Assembly (NCBI RefSeq): GCF_025567525.1
Contig: NZ_JAOQJY010000006.1
Span: 1-64,000, forward strand
Length of the DNA stretch: 64,000 bases
Source: Gallintestinimicrobium propionicum
GTDB taxonomy: Bacteria; Bacillota; Clostridia; Lachnospirales; Lachnospiraceae
Direction: 5' to 3'
The position numbers were made by a program, and so were the translations under genes. This document shows positions 43,690 to 52,789 of this stretch, piece after piece. Position 1 is the stretch's first letter. Every line of letters starts with the position of its first letter. A model generated the notes under the pieces. It did not search any database. It worked only from the letters and a program-made list of their open reading frames with translations, and was not told where the DNA came from.

Positions 43690-44352
43690 CTACATCCATC
43701 CGTGGCTTTTCAACTCCTGGTACAGACGCCCAACCGGCAGTCCTACCACATTGTTATAGTCACCACGAATGCCTTTGACAAACCGCGCGCCCAGTCCCTG
43801 AATGCCATAAGCGCCCGCCTTGTCCATCGGCTCTTTACTGTCAATGTATTCGGAAATTTCCACTTCCGTCATCGGATAAAATTCCACCTGCGTGCACTCG
43901 AAAAATGTGACCGTCTCGCTTTGACTGTAAAGCGTTACGCCGGTATAGACTTCATGGCTGCGCCCCTGCAGAGCTGTCAGCATTTCTGCTGCCGCTTCCC
44001 TGCTATGCGGCTTTCCGAGGATCTTTCCCTCACAGCATACCACCGTGTCCGCGCCGATCACCAGCAGCTCTGGCTGCCGTTTTCCGTTAAGATTCGGCTC
44101 CTGTGTTTCCTCAGAGATTTGCTCCTGATCTGCGTCAGGATTCTGCCCCTGCCCGCCAGAAAGCTGCTCCCAGATATCCACCGCTTTCTGACGGGACAGC
44201 TCCTGCACCAGCGCACCTGCCTCCGTCGTTTTTGCATTTTCTTCTTTTGTGCTCGGCATAACGGTAAATTCCAGTCCGATCTGCGAAAGCAGCTCCCGGC
44301 GCCGCGGGGATGCGGATGCCAGTACCAGCCGAACGTTTTGCTCTTTTTGCAT
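43690..44352 (-). CDS. maf: Maf-like nucleotide pyrophosphatase
   Basis: A house-cleaning nucleoside triphosphate pyrophosphatase (dTTP/UTP type in the YhdE branch). LASASPRRRELL is at residues 11-22 and GADTVV at 100-105, followed by LGKPHSREAAAEML. Between residues about 63 and 94 there is a polar insert (SGGQGQNPDADQEQISEE and onward) absent from usual family members, which run near 190-200 residues; this one has 220. GGAGTAAGGAC precedes the ATG at 44352, overlapping the polyphosphate kinase stop. Confidence 0.9.
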   Translation of the reverse strand: MQKEQNVRLVLASASPRRRELLSQIGLEFTVMPSTKEENAKTTEAGALVQELSRQKAVDIWEQLSGGQGQNPDADQEQISEETQEPNLNGKRQPELLVIGADTVVCCEGKILGKPHSREAAAEMLTALQGRSHEVYTGVTLYSQSETVTFFECTQVEFYPMTEVEISEYIDSKEPMDKAGAYGIQGLGARFVKGIRGDYNNVVGLPVGRLYQELKSHGWM

Positions 44353-44356
44353 GTCC

Positions 44357-46495
44357 TTACTCCATTTCCACATGGGTTTCCGGAATGAATACCCGTGTGT
44401 CCCGATATTCTTTTTTGACGCTCATCTCCTGTGCCTCTTTGCAGAACACCTCCTGTGCGCAGTAGGGTTCCTTGCCGCGGCCGTCTACCTTTTCATAGCT
44501 GCCGTCCGGCTTTAAGATATGTGCTTTCTTGTTGTCGCGCAGCTGTCCCTCCAGAATGTGCCAGAGCTTTTCTTTCAAAGCAGGTGCTTCGACCGGGAAC
44601 AAAATCTCCACTCGGCGCTCCAGATTTCTCGGCATCCAGTCTGCGCTGCTACAGTAAAATTCCGGATTGCCATTATTTTCAAAGTAAAATACGCGCGCAT
44701 GCTCCAGGAAGTTTCCGACGATCGAACGCACGGAAATATTTTCGCTCACTCCCGGAATTCCGACTTTTAAGCAGCAGATACCGCGCACGATCAGCTCAAT
44801 CCTTACACCCGCGCGGCTCGCCTCATACAGCGCCACGATAATATCCCGATCGCACAGGGAGTTCATCTTTGCAATGATATGTCCCTCACGCCCAGCTTCC
44901 GCGTTTTTCTTTTCCCGCTCGATCAGATACAGGAAACGATCTTTTAACCACAACGGTGCAAGGCTCAAACGGTTCCAGGAACGCGGCTCTGAATAACCGG
45001 ACAACATATTGAATACCGCCGTCGCATCCTCACCGATCGCTTCGCTTGCCGTCATCATGCCGATATCGGTGTAGAGCTTTGCAGTCGCATCGTTATAGTT
45101 TCCGGTTCCCAGATGTACATAACGGCGGATGCCATCCTCCTCTTTTCTGACAACCAGTGTAATCTTGCTGTGGGTCTTCAAGCCGACCAAACCATAGATA
45201 ACATGACAGCCCGCTTTTTCCAGCTTTCTCGCCCAGACGATGTTGTTTTCCTCATCGAAACGCGCCTTTAATTCTACCAGAACGGAAACCTGCTTACCGT
45301 TCTCCGCAGCCTGCGCGAGCGCCGCGATGATCGGCGAATTTCCGCTGACACGATACAGTGTCTGTTTGATCGCAAGCACATCCGGGTCTTTGCTCGCCTG
45401 CCGGATAAAGTCCACGACCGGCACGAAGCTCTGGTACGGATGGTGCATCAGCACGTCGCCTTTTTTGATTACATCGAAAATATTGTCGGTACCGTCGAAC
45501 TCCGGCACGGGCGCAGGCGTATATTTCGGCGCACGCAGCTCGTCAAAGCCCTCCAATCCGTATACCTTCATCAAAAAAGTCAGGTCAAGAGGTCCGTCGA
45601 TTTCAAAAACGTCCTCCTTACGCACGGAAAGCTCACGGCACAGAATCTTTAACAGCCGTCTGTCCGCAGCCGCCTCGATTTCCAGGCGGATTGCCTGTCC
45701 CCAGGTTCTCTTTTTGATCTGTTTTTCAATTTCCAGAAGCAGGTCTTCCGCCTCATCCTCATCAATTGCAAGATCGGCATTTCGTGTAATTCGAAACGGA
45801 TGTGCACACAGAACGTTATAATTTAAAAACAGCTTGCTGATGTTGCGCTCAATGATCTCTTCCAGAAGCAGCACCGCAACCTCTGTGTCCCCCTCCTTCG
45901 CCGCCGGAATTCGCACAACTCTCGGCAAAACAGACGGAACCTGTACGGTTGCGAACTCGATTTCCGTATCCTTTTCTCCCTTTTTGGCAACCAGCGCGCC
46001 GATATTCAGCGTCTTGTTACGGATCAGCGGAAACGGTCTGGAAGAATCCACCGCCATCGGTGTCAGAACCGGATACACATTTTCTTCGAAATATTCATCC
46101 ACATACTGTGCCTGGCGCTCTGTCAGCTGCTCGTGATGCTCCACAAAATTTAACCCATTTGCCCGAAGCTGCGGCAGAAGCATCCGGTTGTAGGTGGAAT
46201 ACTGCAGCGCCGCAAACTTATGGGTTTCCTCCATCAGCGCGTCCAGCTGCTCTTTTGCAGACATTCCGGCGATGTCCTTTTTGGTATATTCGGCATGGAT
46301 CATATCCACAAGGGAGCCGATCCGCACCATGAAAAATTCATCCAGATTGGAAGCGGTAATGCTCAAAAATTTCAGTCGTTCAAATAACAGAAGCTGTTTG
46401 TCGCGCGCTTCCGATAGCACTCTTTTATTAAATAAAAGCCAGCTCAGCTCCCGGTTTGTATACAACGCGGGATTCTGAAGTTCTTTCTTATCCAT
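44357..46495 (-). CDS. ppk: Polyphosphate kinase
   Basis: Makes polyphosphate from ATP at the membrane. The 712-residue PPK1 has the N-terminal ALYTNRELSWLLFNKRVL, the autophosphorylated His in GLKTHSKITLVVR, and YVHLGTGNYND. The frame opens at an ATG at 46522 that lies at the edge of a palindromic repeat with no ribosome binding site. I therefore use the ATG at 46495 (MDKKELQNP), which has AAAGGG upstream. It is followed immediately by maf and preceded by an exopolyphosphatase-like gene, so synthesis and breakdown are encoded together. Confidence 0.93.
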   Translation of the reverse strand: MDKKELQNPALYTNRELSWLLFNKRVLSEARDKQLLLFERLKFLSITASNLDEFFMVRIGSLVDMIHAEYTKKDIAGMSAKEQLDALMEETHKFAALQYSTYNRMLLPQLRANGLNFVEHHEQLTERQAQYVDEYFEENVYPVLTPMAVDSSRPFPLIRNKTLNIGALVAKKGEKDTEIEFATVQVPSVLPRVVRIPAAKEGDTEVAVLLLEEIIERNISKLFLNYNVLCAHPFRITRNADLAIDEDEAEDLLLEIEKQIKKRTWGQAIRLEIEAAADRRLLKILCRELSVRKEDVFEIDGPLDLTFLMKVYGLEGFDELRAPKYTPAPVPEFDGTDNIFDVIKKGDVLMHHPYQSFVPVVDFIRQASKDPDVLAIKQTLYRVSGNSPIIAALAQAAENGKQVSVLVELKARFDEENNIVWARKLEKAGCHVIYGLVGLKTHSKITLVVRKEEDGIRRYVHLGTGNYNDATAKLYTDIGMMTASEAIGEDATAVFNMLSGYSEPRSWNRLSLAPLWLKDRFLYLIEREKKNAEAGREGHIIAKMNSLCDRDIIVALYEASRAGVRIELIVRGICCLKVGIPGVSENISVRSIVGNFLEHARVFYFENNGNPEFYCSSADWMPRNLERRVEILFPVEAPALKEKLWHILEGQLRDNKKAHILKPDGSYEKVDGRGKEPYCAQEVFCKEAQEMSVKKEYRDTRVFIPETHVEME

Positions 46496-46523
46496 ATTTT
46501 CTGACCCTTTCTTTTTATTCATG

Positions 46524-46558
46524 ACAATAGAATGCTCGCAGAGCGTGCATTCTATTGT
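46524..46558. repeat. ACAATAG palindrome, perfect copy
   Basis: ACAATAGAATGC, an 11-base centre, GCATTCTATTGT: a perfect 12-bp inverted repeat between ppk and the ppx-like gene. It resembles 42781-42813, and one arm recurs at 48175-48191. Confidence 0.8.
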
Positions 46559-46608
46559 TCTTTACTGCGATATTTCCCACTGCGGTCAAAGCATGTGCAG
46601 GCACAGTT

Positions 46609-48135
46609 TTACAAAATCCGTTTCTGCCGGATCACCGGCTCGATGCTGTAAACCTCCCGGAAAAACTCTGCCCGAGAACCAAACAGACCTCTTTCCAATG
46701 TAATATCCTCGTTGGTAGTGATTGTCAAGATCAGCTTGTCGTCCTTGCGCACCGCCTTGATATCCCTGCATTTCTGCTTGTGGCTGCGGTCAAGCGCGTT
46801 CGCGATCTGCAAAATCGCAGTCAGCTTGACGATCGTTAAGTATTCCTCCCGGTCGATCCCCTCGCTGTTTTCCATGCTGTAGTCGAATTCCAGGTGATTA
46901 TAGCGCACGATATTGGCGACGATTTCCCGCTCCCGGTGCGACAGCCCGATAATCTCCGTTGCCATGATGATCGCATAGGAGCACTCTCCGAGATTGACCA
47001 TGCTGATATATTTGCCGCAGTCGTGCAGAAGCGTTGCGATCCGAAGCAACAGCCGTTCCCGTCTGCCCATGCCATGCACGCGCTTCATGCTGTCAAAAAT
47101 CGTCAGTGCGATCTGCTCCAGCGTCTCCGCACGGCGCTTGCTGCCCATATAACGCTTGCTGATGCCGCGCGCACATGTCACGATATCCTGTTCGAAATCA
47201 TGCACCTGTGCCAGAAGTTTATATTCTTCCGCATATTCGTATACCATGCCGTCGCATAGCGACACGCCCGGTGCCCAAATCATCTTTGCATCCGTCATCA
47301 GCGCGACCTGACGGACAATTGCGGATGAAATTCGAAGCAAAGGCACATTTTCTTCCGGTGTATCAAAATAGCGCACGATTTCCATATCCGTATGATCCTG
47401 CAGATAATTCATATAAGATGCCATCGAATCCCGGTCCAGATATCCGCTTCCGGCTACTTTGCCGAGCTTTCCCAAAATCAGCGCGGAAATATAGTCATCC
47501 ACTACGATGATATTTTCGATCACGCGATCCTTTAAATACATCTTGCGGAAGACAGAAAGCTGTGCTTCCAGAAGTTCCTCCAGAAGCGGACCGTTCTCAG
47601 AGGGGCGCACATTTAAGCGGCTCATTTTTTCCTGCAGCCGCAAAACGCCAAGGCGCATGTTCTGCGTCGCGGAAAGCTTATCCTTATCAAACAGTGACAT
47701 CTGAATGCTGCCGCCGCCGATATCCAGAACAAGTGTTCCTTTTTCGATGATTTTTTCGAAGCCGCCGCGGCTGGCGATCGATTTATAATCGAGGAAACGC
47801 TGTTCCGAGTTGCTCAGCACATCCAGCTTGACTCCGGTACGCTGCATGATCTGATCCAGAACGATCGCCGTATTTTTTGTTTCCCGGATGGCGCTCGTCG
47901 CACAGGCGCGGTAGTCATCCACCCGATAACCTTCCATAATCGAAACAAAATTGCGCAGTACCGCGCACAGTTCGTCCATCACCTCATGGCTCAGCTTTCC
48001 GGTCGCAAAAGTACCGCCAAGATCCAGACGATTCCGAATCCAGTCCACCTCCCGGATGCCGTTGTTTTTGGTGATCGTATAAATTTTCAGGGTCTGCTCA
48101 TAGGAGCCCACGTTAATTGCCGCAAACGTTTTCAT
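46609..48135 (-). CDS. Ppx/GppA phosphatase-family protein with HD domain
   Basis: 508 residues. The N-terminal actin-like fold of the exopolyphosphatase/guanosine pentaphosphatase family has VLDIGGGSIQMSLFD and SAIRETKNTAIVL. The C-terminal HD domain has LLHDCGKYI and VRYNHLEFDYS. Predicted to hydrolyse polyphosphate or pppGpp; the operon position next to ppk favours polyphosphate. The start MKTFAAINVGS at 48135 fits the family and has AAAGGATC upstream. The longer frame to 48174 begins inside a repeat arm. Confidence 0.88.
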   Translation of the reverse strand: MKTFAAINVGSYEQTLKIYTITKNNGIREVDWIRNRLDLGGTFATGKLSHEVMDELCAVLRNFVSIMEGYRVDDYRACATSAIRETKNTAIVLDQIMQRTGVKLDVLSNSEQRFLDYKSIASRGGFEKIIEKGTLVLDIGGGSIQMSLFDKDKLSATQNMRLGVLRLQEKMSRLNVRPSENGPLLEELLEAQLSVFRKMYLKDRVIENIIVVDDYISALILGKLGKVAGSGYLDRDSMASYMNYLQDHTDMEIVRYFDTPEENVPLLRISSAIVRQVALMTDAKMIWAPGVSLCDGMVYEYAEEYKLLAQVHDFEQDIVTCARGISKRYMGSKRRAETLEQIALTIFDSMKRVHGMGRRERLLLRIATLLHDCGKYISMVNLGECSYAIIMATEIIGLSHREREIVANIVRYNHLEFDYSMENSEGIDREEYLTIVKLTAILQIANALDRSHKQKCRDIKAVRKDDKLILTITTNEDITLERGLFGSRAEFFREVYSIEPVIRQKRIL

Positions 48136-48174
48136 ATGCCAGAATGATCCTTTCTGCCTCTTTTCCTGCCGCAT

Positions 48175-48191
48175 ACAATAGAATGCACGCT
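48175..48191. repeat. Single arm of the ACAATAG palindrome
   Basis: ACAATAGAATGCACGCT, identical over 17 bases to the reverse complement of one arm of 46524-46558. It touches the stop codon of the DUF815 gene. Confidence 0.6.
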
Positions 48192-49477
48192 TACTGTCCT
48201 AACAGATAATCGATAAACTGCTGCGCCGTCCGCCCGGAAAGTCCGCCGTGGGACAGCTCCCATTGGTTCGCCTTTAACAAAAGCTCGTCTTCGCTCATCC
48301 TTACGCCATAACGGTCTGCCAGCGTCGAAACGATCTTCTGAAACTGCTTTTTGTCCGGAGAGCCGAAATAAATGCTGACGCCGAAGCGCGACACGAGAGA
48401 AAGCTTTTCCTGCACGGTATCGTTGACATGCAGCTCTTCATCCCTGTCCTGTTTGTCCTTAAAGGTCTCCCGGATCAGATGCCGTCTGTTGGAGGTTGCA
48501 TAGATCAGGACGTTTTCCGGCTTCTTTTCCAGACCGCCCTCGATGACCGCCTTCAGATATTTATATTCGATCTCAAATTCTTCAAAGCTTAAATCATCCA
48601 TGTAAATAATGAACTTGTAGTTCCGGTTTTTGATCTGCGCGATTACATCGTTTAAATCCTGGAACTGATGTTTGTACACCTCGATGATGCGCAGCCCGCT
48701 GCCGTAATATTCGTTGGCAATCGCCTTGATACAGGAGGACTTTCCGGTTCCCGCGTCGCCATAGAGCAGGCAGTTATTCGCCTTTTTGCCGTTGACAAAC
48801 GCTTCTGTATTGTCCGTCAGCTTCTTTTTCTGGATCTCATAGCCAACCAGGTCGGACAGCTTCACATGCGCGATATTGGTGATCGGCACGATTTCAGCGC
48901 GCCCGTCTCTCTTTTCAATCCGGAATGCCTTATGCAGCCCGAACCGTCCTACGCCGTATTCCTGATAAAATTCTGTAAGAGTCTGCTTCATTTCTTCCGG
49001 CGTATGGTCCAGACAGAACCGCTGCGCAAGATCGCAGATCCGGTCACGGATACGGGTATTGTATACTTTGCTCTCCTGCGGATTGCCCTCGTAGAAAAGT
49101 ACGATAGAAAACTCCTCTGCTCCGAGCGCTTTTGCTACCGTTTGCAGATCATAATCATAAAATTCCTTGAAAATCCGGATATCGTGAAGCGCCGCCAGAT
49201 TCACGCTGCCTTCCACGCTGCCACGGATTTCCGCGCTGCAGCTATAGCTGTTTTCCTTATTTACCAGAAGATTTGCAAGATAGCAGTGCCAGAGATTTCC
49301 ATAAAAGCCGTATCTGCCCGCCATGTCTAACAGCCGATGCATGCAGTCGTATAAGAGCCCCGCCTTATCCGACAGATTGTAAAAATCATCCGCATAGTTT
49401 TCTGCCAGCCAGACCATGTCTGTCAGCAAATCCCCTTCTTCAAAATCCCGGTAAAGGATCAGCTGTTCTGTTTTCAT
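48191..49477 (-). CDS. DUF815 AAA-type ATPase
   Basis: 428 residues. An uncharacterised N-terminal half (about 1-205) is followed by an ATPase with Walker A YGDAGTGKSSCIKA, Walker B KFIIYMDDLSFEEF, sensor IYATSNRRHLI and an arginine-rich lid. DUF815 proteins are predicted P-loop chaperone or remodelling ATPases; the target is unknown. It is placed between pheA and the polyphosphate genes and likely cotranscribed with them. Confidence 0.9.
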   Translation of the reverse strand: MKTEQLILYRDFEEGDLLTDMVWLAENYADDFYNLSDKAGLLYDCMHRLLDMAGRYGFYGNLWHCYLANLLVNKENSYSCSAEIRGSVEGSVNLAALHDIRIFKEFYDYDLQTVAKALGAEEFSIVLFYEGNPQESKVYNTRIRDRICDLAQRFCLDHTPEEMKQTLTEFYQEYGVGRFGLHKAFRIEKRDGRAEIVPITNIAHVKLSDLVGYEIQKKKLTDNTEAFVNGKKANNCLLYGDAGTGKSSCIKAIANEYYGSGLRIIEVYKHQFQDLNDVIAQIKNRNYKFIIYMDDLSFEEFEIEYKYLKAVIEGGLEKKPENVLIYATSNRRHLIRETFKDKQDRDEELHVNDTVQEKLSLVSRFGVSIYFGSPDKKQFQKIVSTLADRYGVRMSEDELLLKANQWELSHGGLSGRTAQQFIDYLLGQ

Positions 49478-49522
49478 CTTGTTGTATTCTCCCTTTCCGC
49501 TTATCCGGCTGTTTTCAACCGT

Positions 49523-50647
49523 TTAGTAATTTCCCAGAATCTTCATGTTCGAGGCCTCTTCCCGAAGTCCCCGCAGCGCGTTCTTCACGGCGCTGTCTTC
49601 CAGATTTCCCTCAAAATCCAGGAAGAACCGGTATTCCCACGTCCGTCCCTCGATCGGACGGCTCTCGATCTTTGTCAGATTTAAATGATTGTAAATAAAA
49701 TGCGACAGCATATGGTACAGCGAGCCGCTCTCGTGCGGTACTTCAAAGCAGATGCTGATTTTCTTTGCATTCTTCTTAAAAATCTTCTGGTTCGTCACGA
49801 TGATAAACCGGGTTGAATTGTTGGAAACGTTGTTGACCGGCTTCTGTAATACCTCCAGCCCGTAAACCTTCCCGGCATACTCACTGGCGATTGCTGCCTG
49901 GGTTTTTAAACGATCTTCTGCAACCTTCCGCGCTGCAAACGCATTATTCGGCATGGAAATCTGCTGCCAGGAATGCCCGCCTAAAAAGCGCGAGCTCTGC
50001 ATCAGCGACTGCGGATGGGAATATACGGTCTGAATGTCGGAAATCTTCGTCCCCGGAACACCCAGCAGGCAATGCTCGATTTTTAAAATCTGCTCACCGA
50101 CGATATAGTTTTCAAATTCTACCAGAAGATCGTAAATCTCGCTGACGATCCCTGCCGTCGAATTTTCAATTGGAAGCACCGCAAACTCCGCGCTTCCCTC
50201 TTCGATCGCGCTCATTGCGTCCCGGAAGCTGTCCACATGGATGCTGTCGATGCGTTCCCCGAAAAAGCGCATCATCGCAGCCTGGGAATATGCGCCCTCT
50301 GCGCCCTGAAATACAACTCTCGCCTTTTTGGTATCCAGATTTTCGACCGGGATAAAGGGCAGCCTGCCGGTGCGTCCATGGCTTTCCAGCATCTGGTACT
50401 GGAGCTTTCGGCTCATCGCCATGATCTGTTCAAACAGCTCCGTCACACCCTGACTGTTAAAATCATTATGGGTCAGGGAGCGTACCCGCGCCAGCTTTTC
50501 TTCCTCTCTGGTTTTGTCAAATACTTTTTTTCCATTTTCGATCTTATATTCTGCCACCTGACTGCAGATTTCCATGCGCTGCTCATACAGCTGCACCAGC
50601 TGGCTGTCAATCCGGTCTATTTCATTCCTGAGCGTAGACAAATCCAT
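49523..50647 (-). CDS. pheA: Chorismate mutase / prephenate dehydratase
   Basis: 374 residues, fused P-protein of phenylalanine synthesis. An AroQ-type chorismate mutase (LRNEIDRIDSQLVQLYEQRM, about 5-85) comes first. Prephenate dehydratase follows (VVFQGAEGAYSQAAMMRFF, then NSTARFI-like NNSTRFIIV). A C-terminal ACT domain carries the regulatory LTKIESRPIEGRTWEYRFF for feedback inhibition by phenylalanine. GGAGGAAGCGTTC supports the ATG at 50647. I see no T-box or attenuator in the 80-bp upstream space. Confidence 0.95.
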   Translation of the reverse strand: MDLSTLRNEIDRIDSQLVQLYEQRMEICSQVAEYKIENGKKVFDKTREEEKLARVRSLTHNDFNSQGVTELFEQIMAMSRKLQYQMLESHGRTGRLPFIPVENLDTKKARVVFQGAEGAYSQAAMMRFFGERIDSIHVDSFRDAMSAIEEGSAEFAVLPIENSTAGIVSEIYDLLVEFENYIVGEQILKIEHCLLGVPGTKISDIQTVYSHPQSLMQSSRFLGGHSWQQISMPNNAFAARKVAEDRLKTQAAIASEYAGKVYGLEVLQKPVNNVSNNSTRFIIVTNQKIFKKNAKKISICFEVPHESGSLYHMLSHFIYNHLNLTKIESRPIEGRTWEYRFFLDFEGNLEDSAVKNALRGLREEASNMKILGNY

Positions 50648-50729
50648 GAACGCTTCCTCCATCTGTATTTTTCACTCTTAATCTTAGCACAGTTTGCATG
50701 GAATTTGAAGTTTTGCACATACTATTTCC

Positions 50730-51134
50730 ATGAAAAAATTGTGTAAAGATTTTTTAAAATGCGGCACCCTCGGCTGGTGCCTCGAAATCCTTGTATCTGG
50801 CGCAGAAGCGCTGCGCCGTCAGGACAAAACGCTGACCTGCCATACTTCTTTATGGATGTTTCCGATCTACGGCTGCGCCTGTCTGATCGGCCCCGTCTAC
50901 CGGATTTTAAAGCATTTGCCAAAAACCGTGCGCGGGCTGATCTATATGACCGGCATCTTTTCCGTCGAGTACGCCACCGGGCGTTTTCTGGATAAAAAAG
51001 GCCAATGCCCCTGGAGCTACCAGAAAAGCCCCTGGAACATCAGCCATGTGATTCGCCTCGACTTCGCGCCGGCGTGGTTTTTAATCGGACTACTGTTTGA
51101 AAAAGCGGTCGCTGCGGACGATTCGCGGACGTGA
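50730..51134 (+). CDS. Small membrane protein of the CmpB-like family
   Basis: 134 residues with about three to four hydrophobic segments, resembling the C-terminal part of the putative ABC transporter permease family CmpB (LIGPVYRILKHLP, YMTGIFSVEYATGRFLD, CPWSYQK). No ATPase is next to it, so the transporter label is weak and the function is unknown. It is transcribed away from pheA. No clear ribosome binding site precedes the ATG. Confidence 0.7.
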   Translation: MKKLCKDFLKCGTLGWCLEILVSGAEALRRQDKTLTCHTSLWMFPIYGCACLIGPVYRILKHLPKTVRGLIYMTGIFSVEYATGRFLDKKGQCPWSYQKSPWNISHVIRLDFAPAWFLIGLLFEKAVAADDSRT

Positions 51135-51189
51135 CAGTGCAGGGCGGTTTCATACCTCTGCGGACACCGGCAGCTGTCGCAGTAAAAAA

Positions 51190-51337
51190 GAATCCTGCGA
51201 AGCAGGATTCTCCGCCTGCGGCGGGTCGCGTAAGCGACATTCTACCATTCCGCCGCAGTGCGATCCGCGCGGAGCGTTTTTGTGTCATAGGACGAAGTTT
51301 CCTATGACACAAAAAAACTGCACCGAAGGCCGGATCG
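51190..51337. repeat. Nested inverted repeats between convergent genes
   Basis: The 266 bp between the CmpB-like gene and folA contain no supported gene. They do hold a hairpin GAATCCTGC / GCAGGATTC (51190-51210), GTCGC / GCGAC (about 51225-51238), and a 15-bp perfect stem TTTTTGTGTCATAGG / CCTATGACACAAAAA (51277-51315). The last is enclosed by outer arms CGATCCG / CGGATCG (51261-51267 and 51331-51337). The 15-bp stem with its T tracts is a good bidirectional terminator. Confidence 0.75.
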
Positions 51338-51400
51338 TTTGCATCCACAGCAGCCGCGGCTGCCAAAGCTGTCGTGGCTGCCATAGCTTTCCGTCTGTGC

Positions 51401-51895
51401 TCAGCCCTTTTTGCGCTCATACTTAAGGAAATGATAGGTCAGGTCGAAGTAATACTGCTCGTCACTGTCGGCTGTGATTTCCCAGTCCGGATCCTCGTCC
51501 AGATTCGGGAACCACGCATCCGCTTCATAGGCATGGTCAATTTTAGTCACATGCGCGGTATCACAGTATGGCAGCAGCTGCTCGTATACGCTGCTTCCGC
51601 CGATGACATAAACCTCCTTCGTGTCATATCCCTTGACCGCCTCCAGAAGCTCTTCGACGGAATGCACAACCTGCGCATCCTTCTGCTGATATGCCTCGTT
51701 GCGGGACAGGATAATATTATCCCGGTTTTTGAGCGGCTGTCCGCCCGGAAATGTATCCATCGTCTTTCTTCCGAGCACGACAACCTTTCCGGTCGTCTCC
51801 TGTCGGAACATCTTATGATCTGCCGGAATCCGCACCAGCAGCTCCCCTTTATTGCCAATCGCCCAATTTTTATCCACTGCTACAATCAGATTCAT
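51401..51895 (-). CDS. folA: Dihydrofolate reductase
   Basis: Reduces dihydrofolate to tetrahydrofolate with NADPH. The 164-residue enzyme begins NLIVAVDKNWAIGNKGELL and has VVLGRKTMDTFPGGQPL and VIGGSSVYEQLL. It follows thymidylate synthase by 20 bp with AAAGGAGAATACGC before the ATG, the usual thyA-folA pair that recycles the dihydrofolate made by ThyA. Confidence 0.96.
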   Translation of the reverse strand: MNLIVAVDKNWAIGNKGELLVRIPADHKMFRQETTGKVVVLGRKTMDTFPGGQPLKNRDNIILSRNEAYQQKDAQVVHSVEELLEAVKGYDTKEVYVIGGSSVYEQLLPYCDTAHVTKIDHAYEADAWFPNLDEDPDWEITADSDEQYYFDLTYHFLKYERKKG

Positions 51896-51914
51896 GCGTA
51901 TTCTCCTTTTATCG

Positions 51915-52763
51915 TCAAATTGCGATCGGGATGTCCTTGATCTGCTCCCCGGTCACATAATCGTCTGCGCGCACGTCGTTTCTTGTGAACTGATAAAAAT
52001 CCTTGATCTCCGGATTTAACCAGAATTTCGGTGCCGGATAGGGCGTCCGCGAAATCAGTTCTTTGATAATCGGCACATGGCGGTCATAGATATGCGCATC
52101 CGCAATGACATGCACCAGCTCGCCGACCTCCATATCGCACACCTGTGCCAGCATATGCAAAAGCACAGAATACTGCACCACATTCCAGTTATTTGCCGCC
52201 AGAACGTCCTGGGAACGCTGGTTTAAAACTGCATTTAAAGTCAGTTTATCGTGTCCTATCTTCTGCGTCACATTAAAGGTCATGCTGTAGGCACAGGGAT
52301 ACAGGTTCATTTCATGCAAATCCTGATGCACATAAATATTCGTCAGGATTCTTCTCGAAAACGGATTGTTTTTCAGATCGTAAATCACGCGGTCCACCTG
52401 ATCAAACAAGCCCTCTTTATACAGATGCTTTACACCAAGCTGATAGCCGTAAGCCTTGCCGATACTGCCGTCTTCATCCGCCCATTCGTCCCAGATATGA
52501 CTGTGTAAGTCATGGATATTATTGGATTTCTGCTGCCAGATCCACAAAATCTCGTCCGTCGCACTCTTTAAAGCGGTGCGGCGAAGCGTCAGGAGCGGAA
52601 ATTCCTTCGATAAGTCGTAGCGGTTTACTACGCCGAACTTTTTGATCGTATAGGCGCTGGTTCCGTCCGGCCAGTGCGGGCGTACCTTTTCTCCCTCCGT
52701 ACTCGTTCCATTTTCCAGAATATCCCGGCACATATTGATAAAGATTTCATCTGCCATGCTCAT
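51915..52763 (-). CDS. thyA: Thymidylate synthase (ThyA type)
   Basis: Methylates dUMP to dTMP with methylene-tetrahydrofolate. The catalytic cysteine is Cys157 in NLYPCAYSM, with the phosphate-binding SRRILTN just before it. The 283-residue length, with the start at the ATG MSMADEIF (52763) after AGGAGGAATCAAGGAT, is a little longer than the E. coli enzyme. The frame to 52799 overlaps the beta-CASP gene. It is cotranscribed with folA. Confidence 0.95.
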   Translation of the reverse strand: MSMADEIFINMCRDILENGTSTEGEKVRPHWPDGTSAYTIKKFGVVNRYDLSKEFPLLTLRRTALKSATDEILWIWQQKSNNIHDLHSHIWDEWADEDGSIGKAYGYQLGVKHLYKEGLFDQVDRVIYDLKNNPFSRRILTNIYVHQDLHEMNLYPCAYSMTFNVTQKIGHDKLTLNAVLNQRSQDVLAANNWNVVQYSVLLHMLAQVCDMEVGELVHVIADAHIYDRHVPIIKELISRTPYPAPKFWLNPEIKDFYQFTRNDVRADDYVTGEQIKDIPIAI

Positions 52764-52789
52764 ATGCTTATCCTTGATTCCTCCTGATT

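Noticed and set aside
50648..50729. T-box or attenuator before pheA
   Set aside because: The upstream space is only about 80 bp and holds no T-box sequence or leader peptide.
51040..51426. Overlapping 109- and 126-codon frames before folA
   Set aside because: They cross strong inverted repeats, lack ribosome sites and are low-complexity (Ala/Arg-rich); treated as non-coding.
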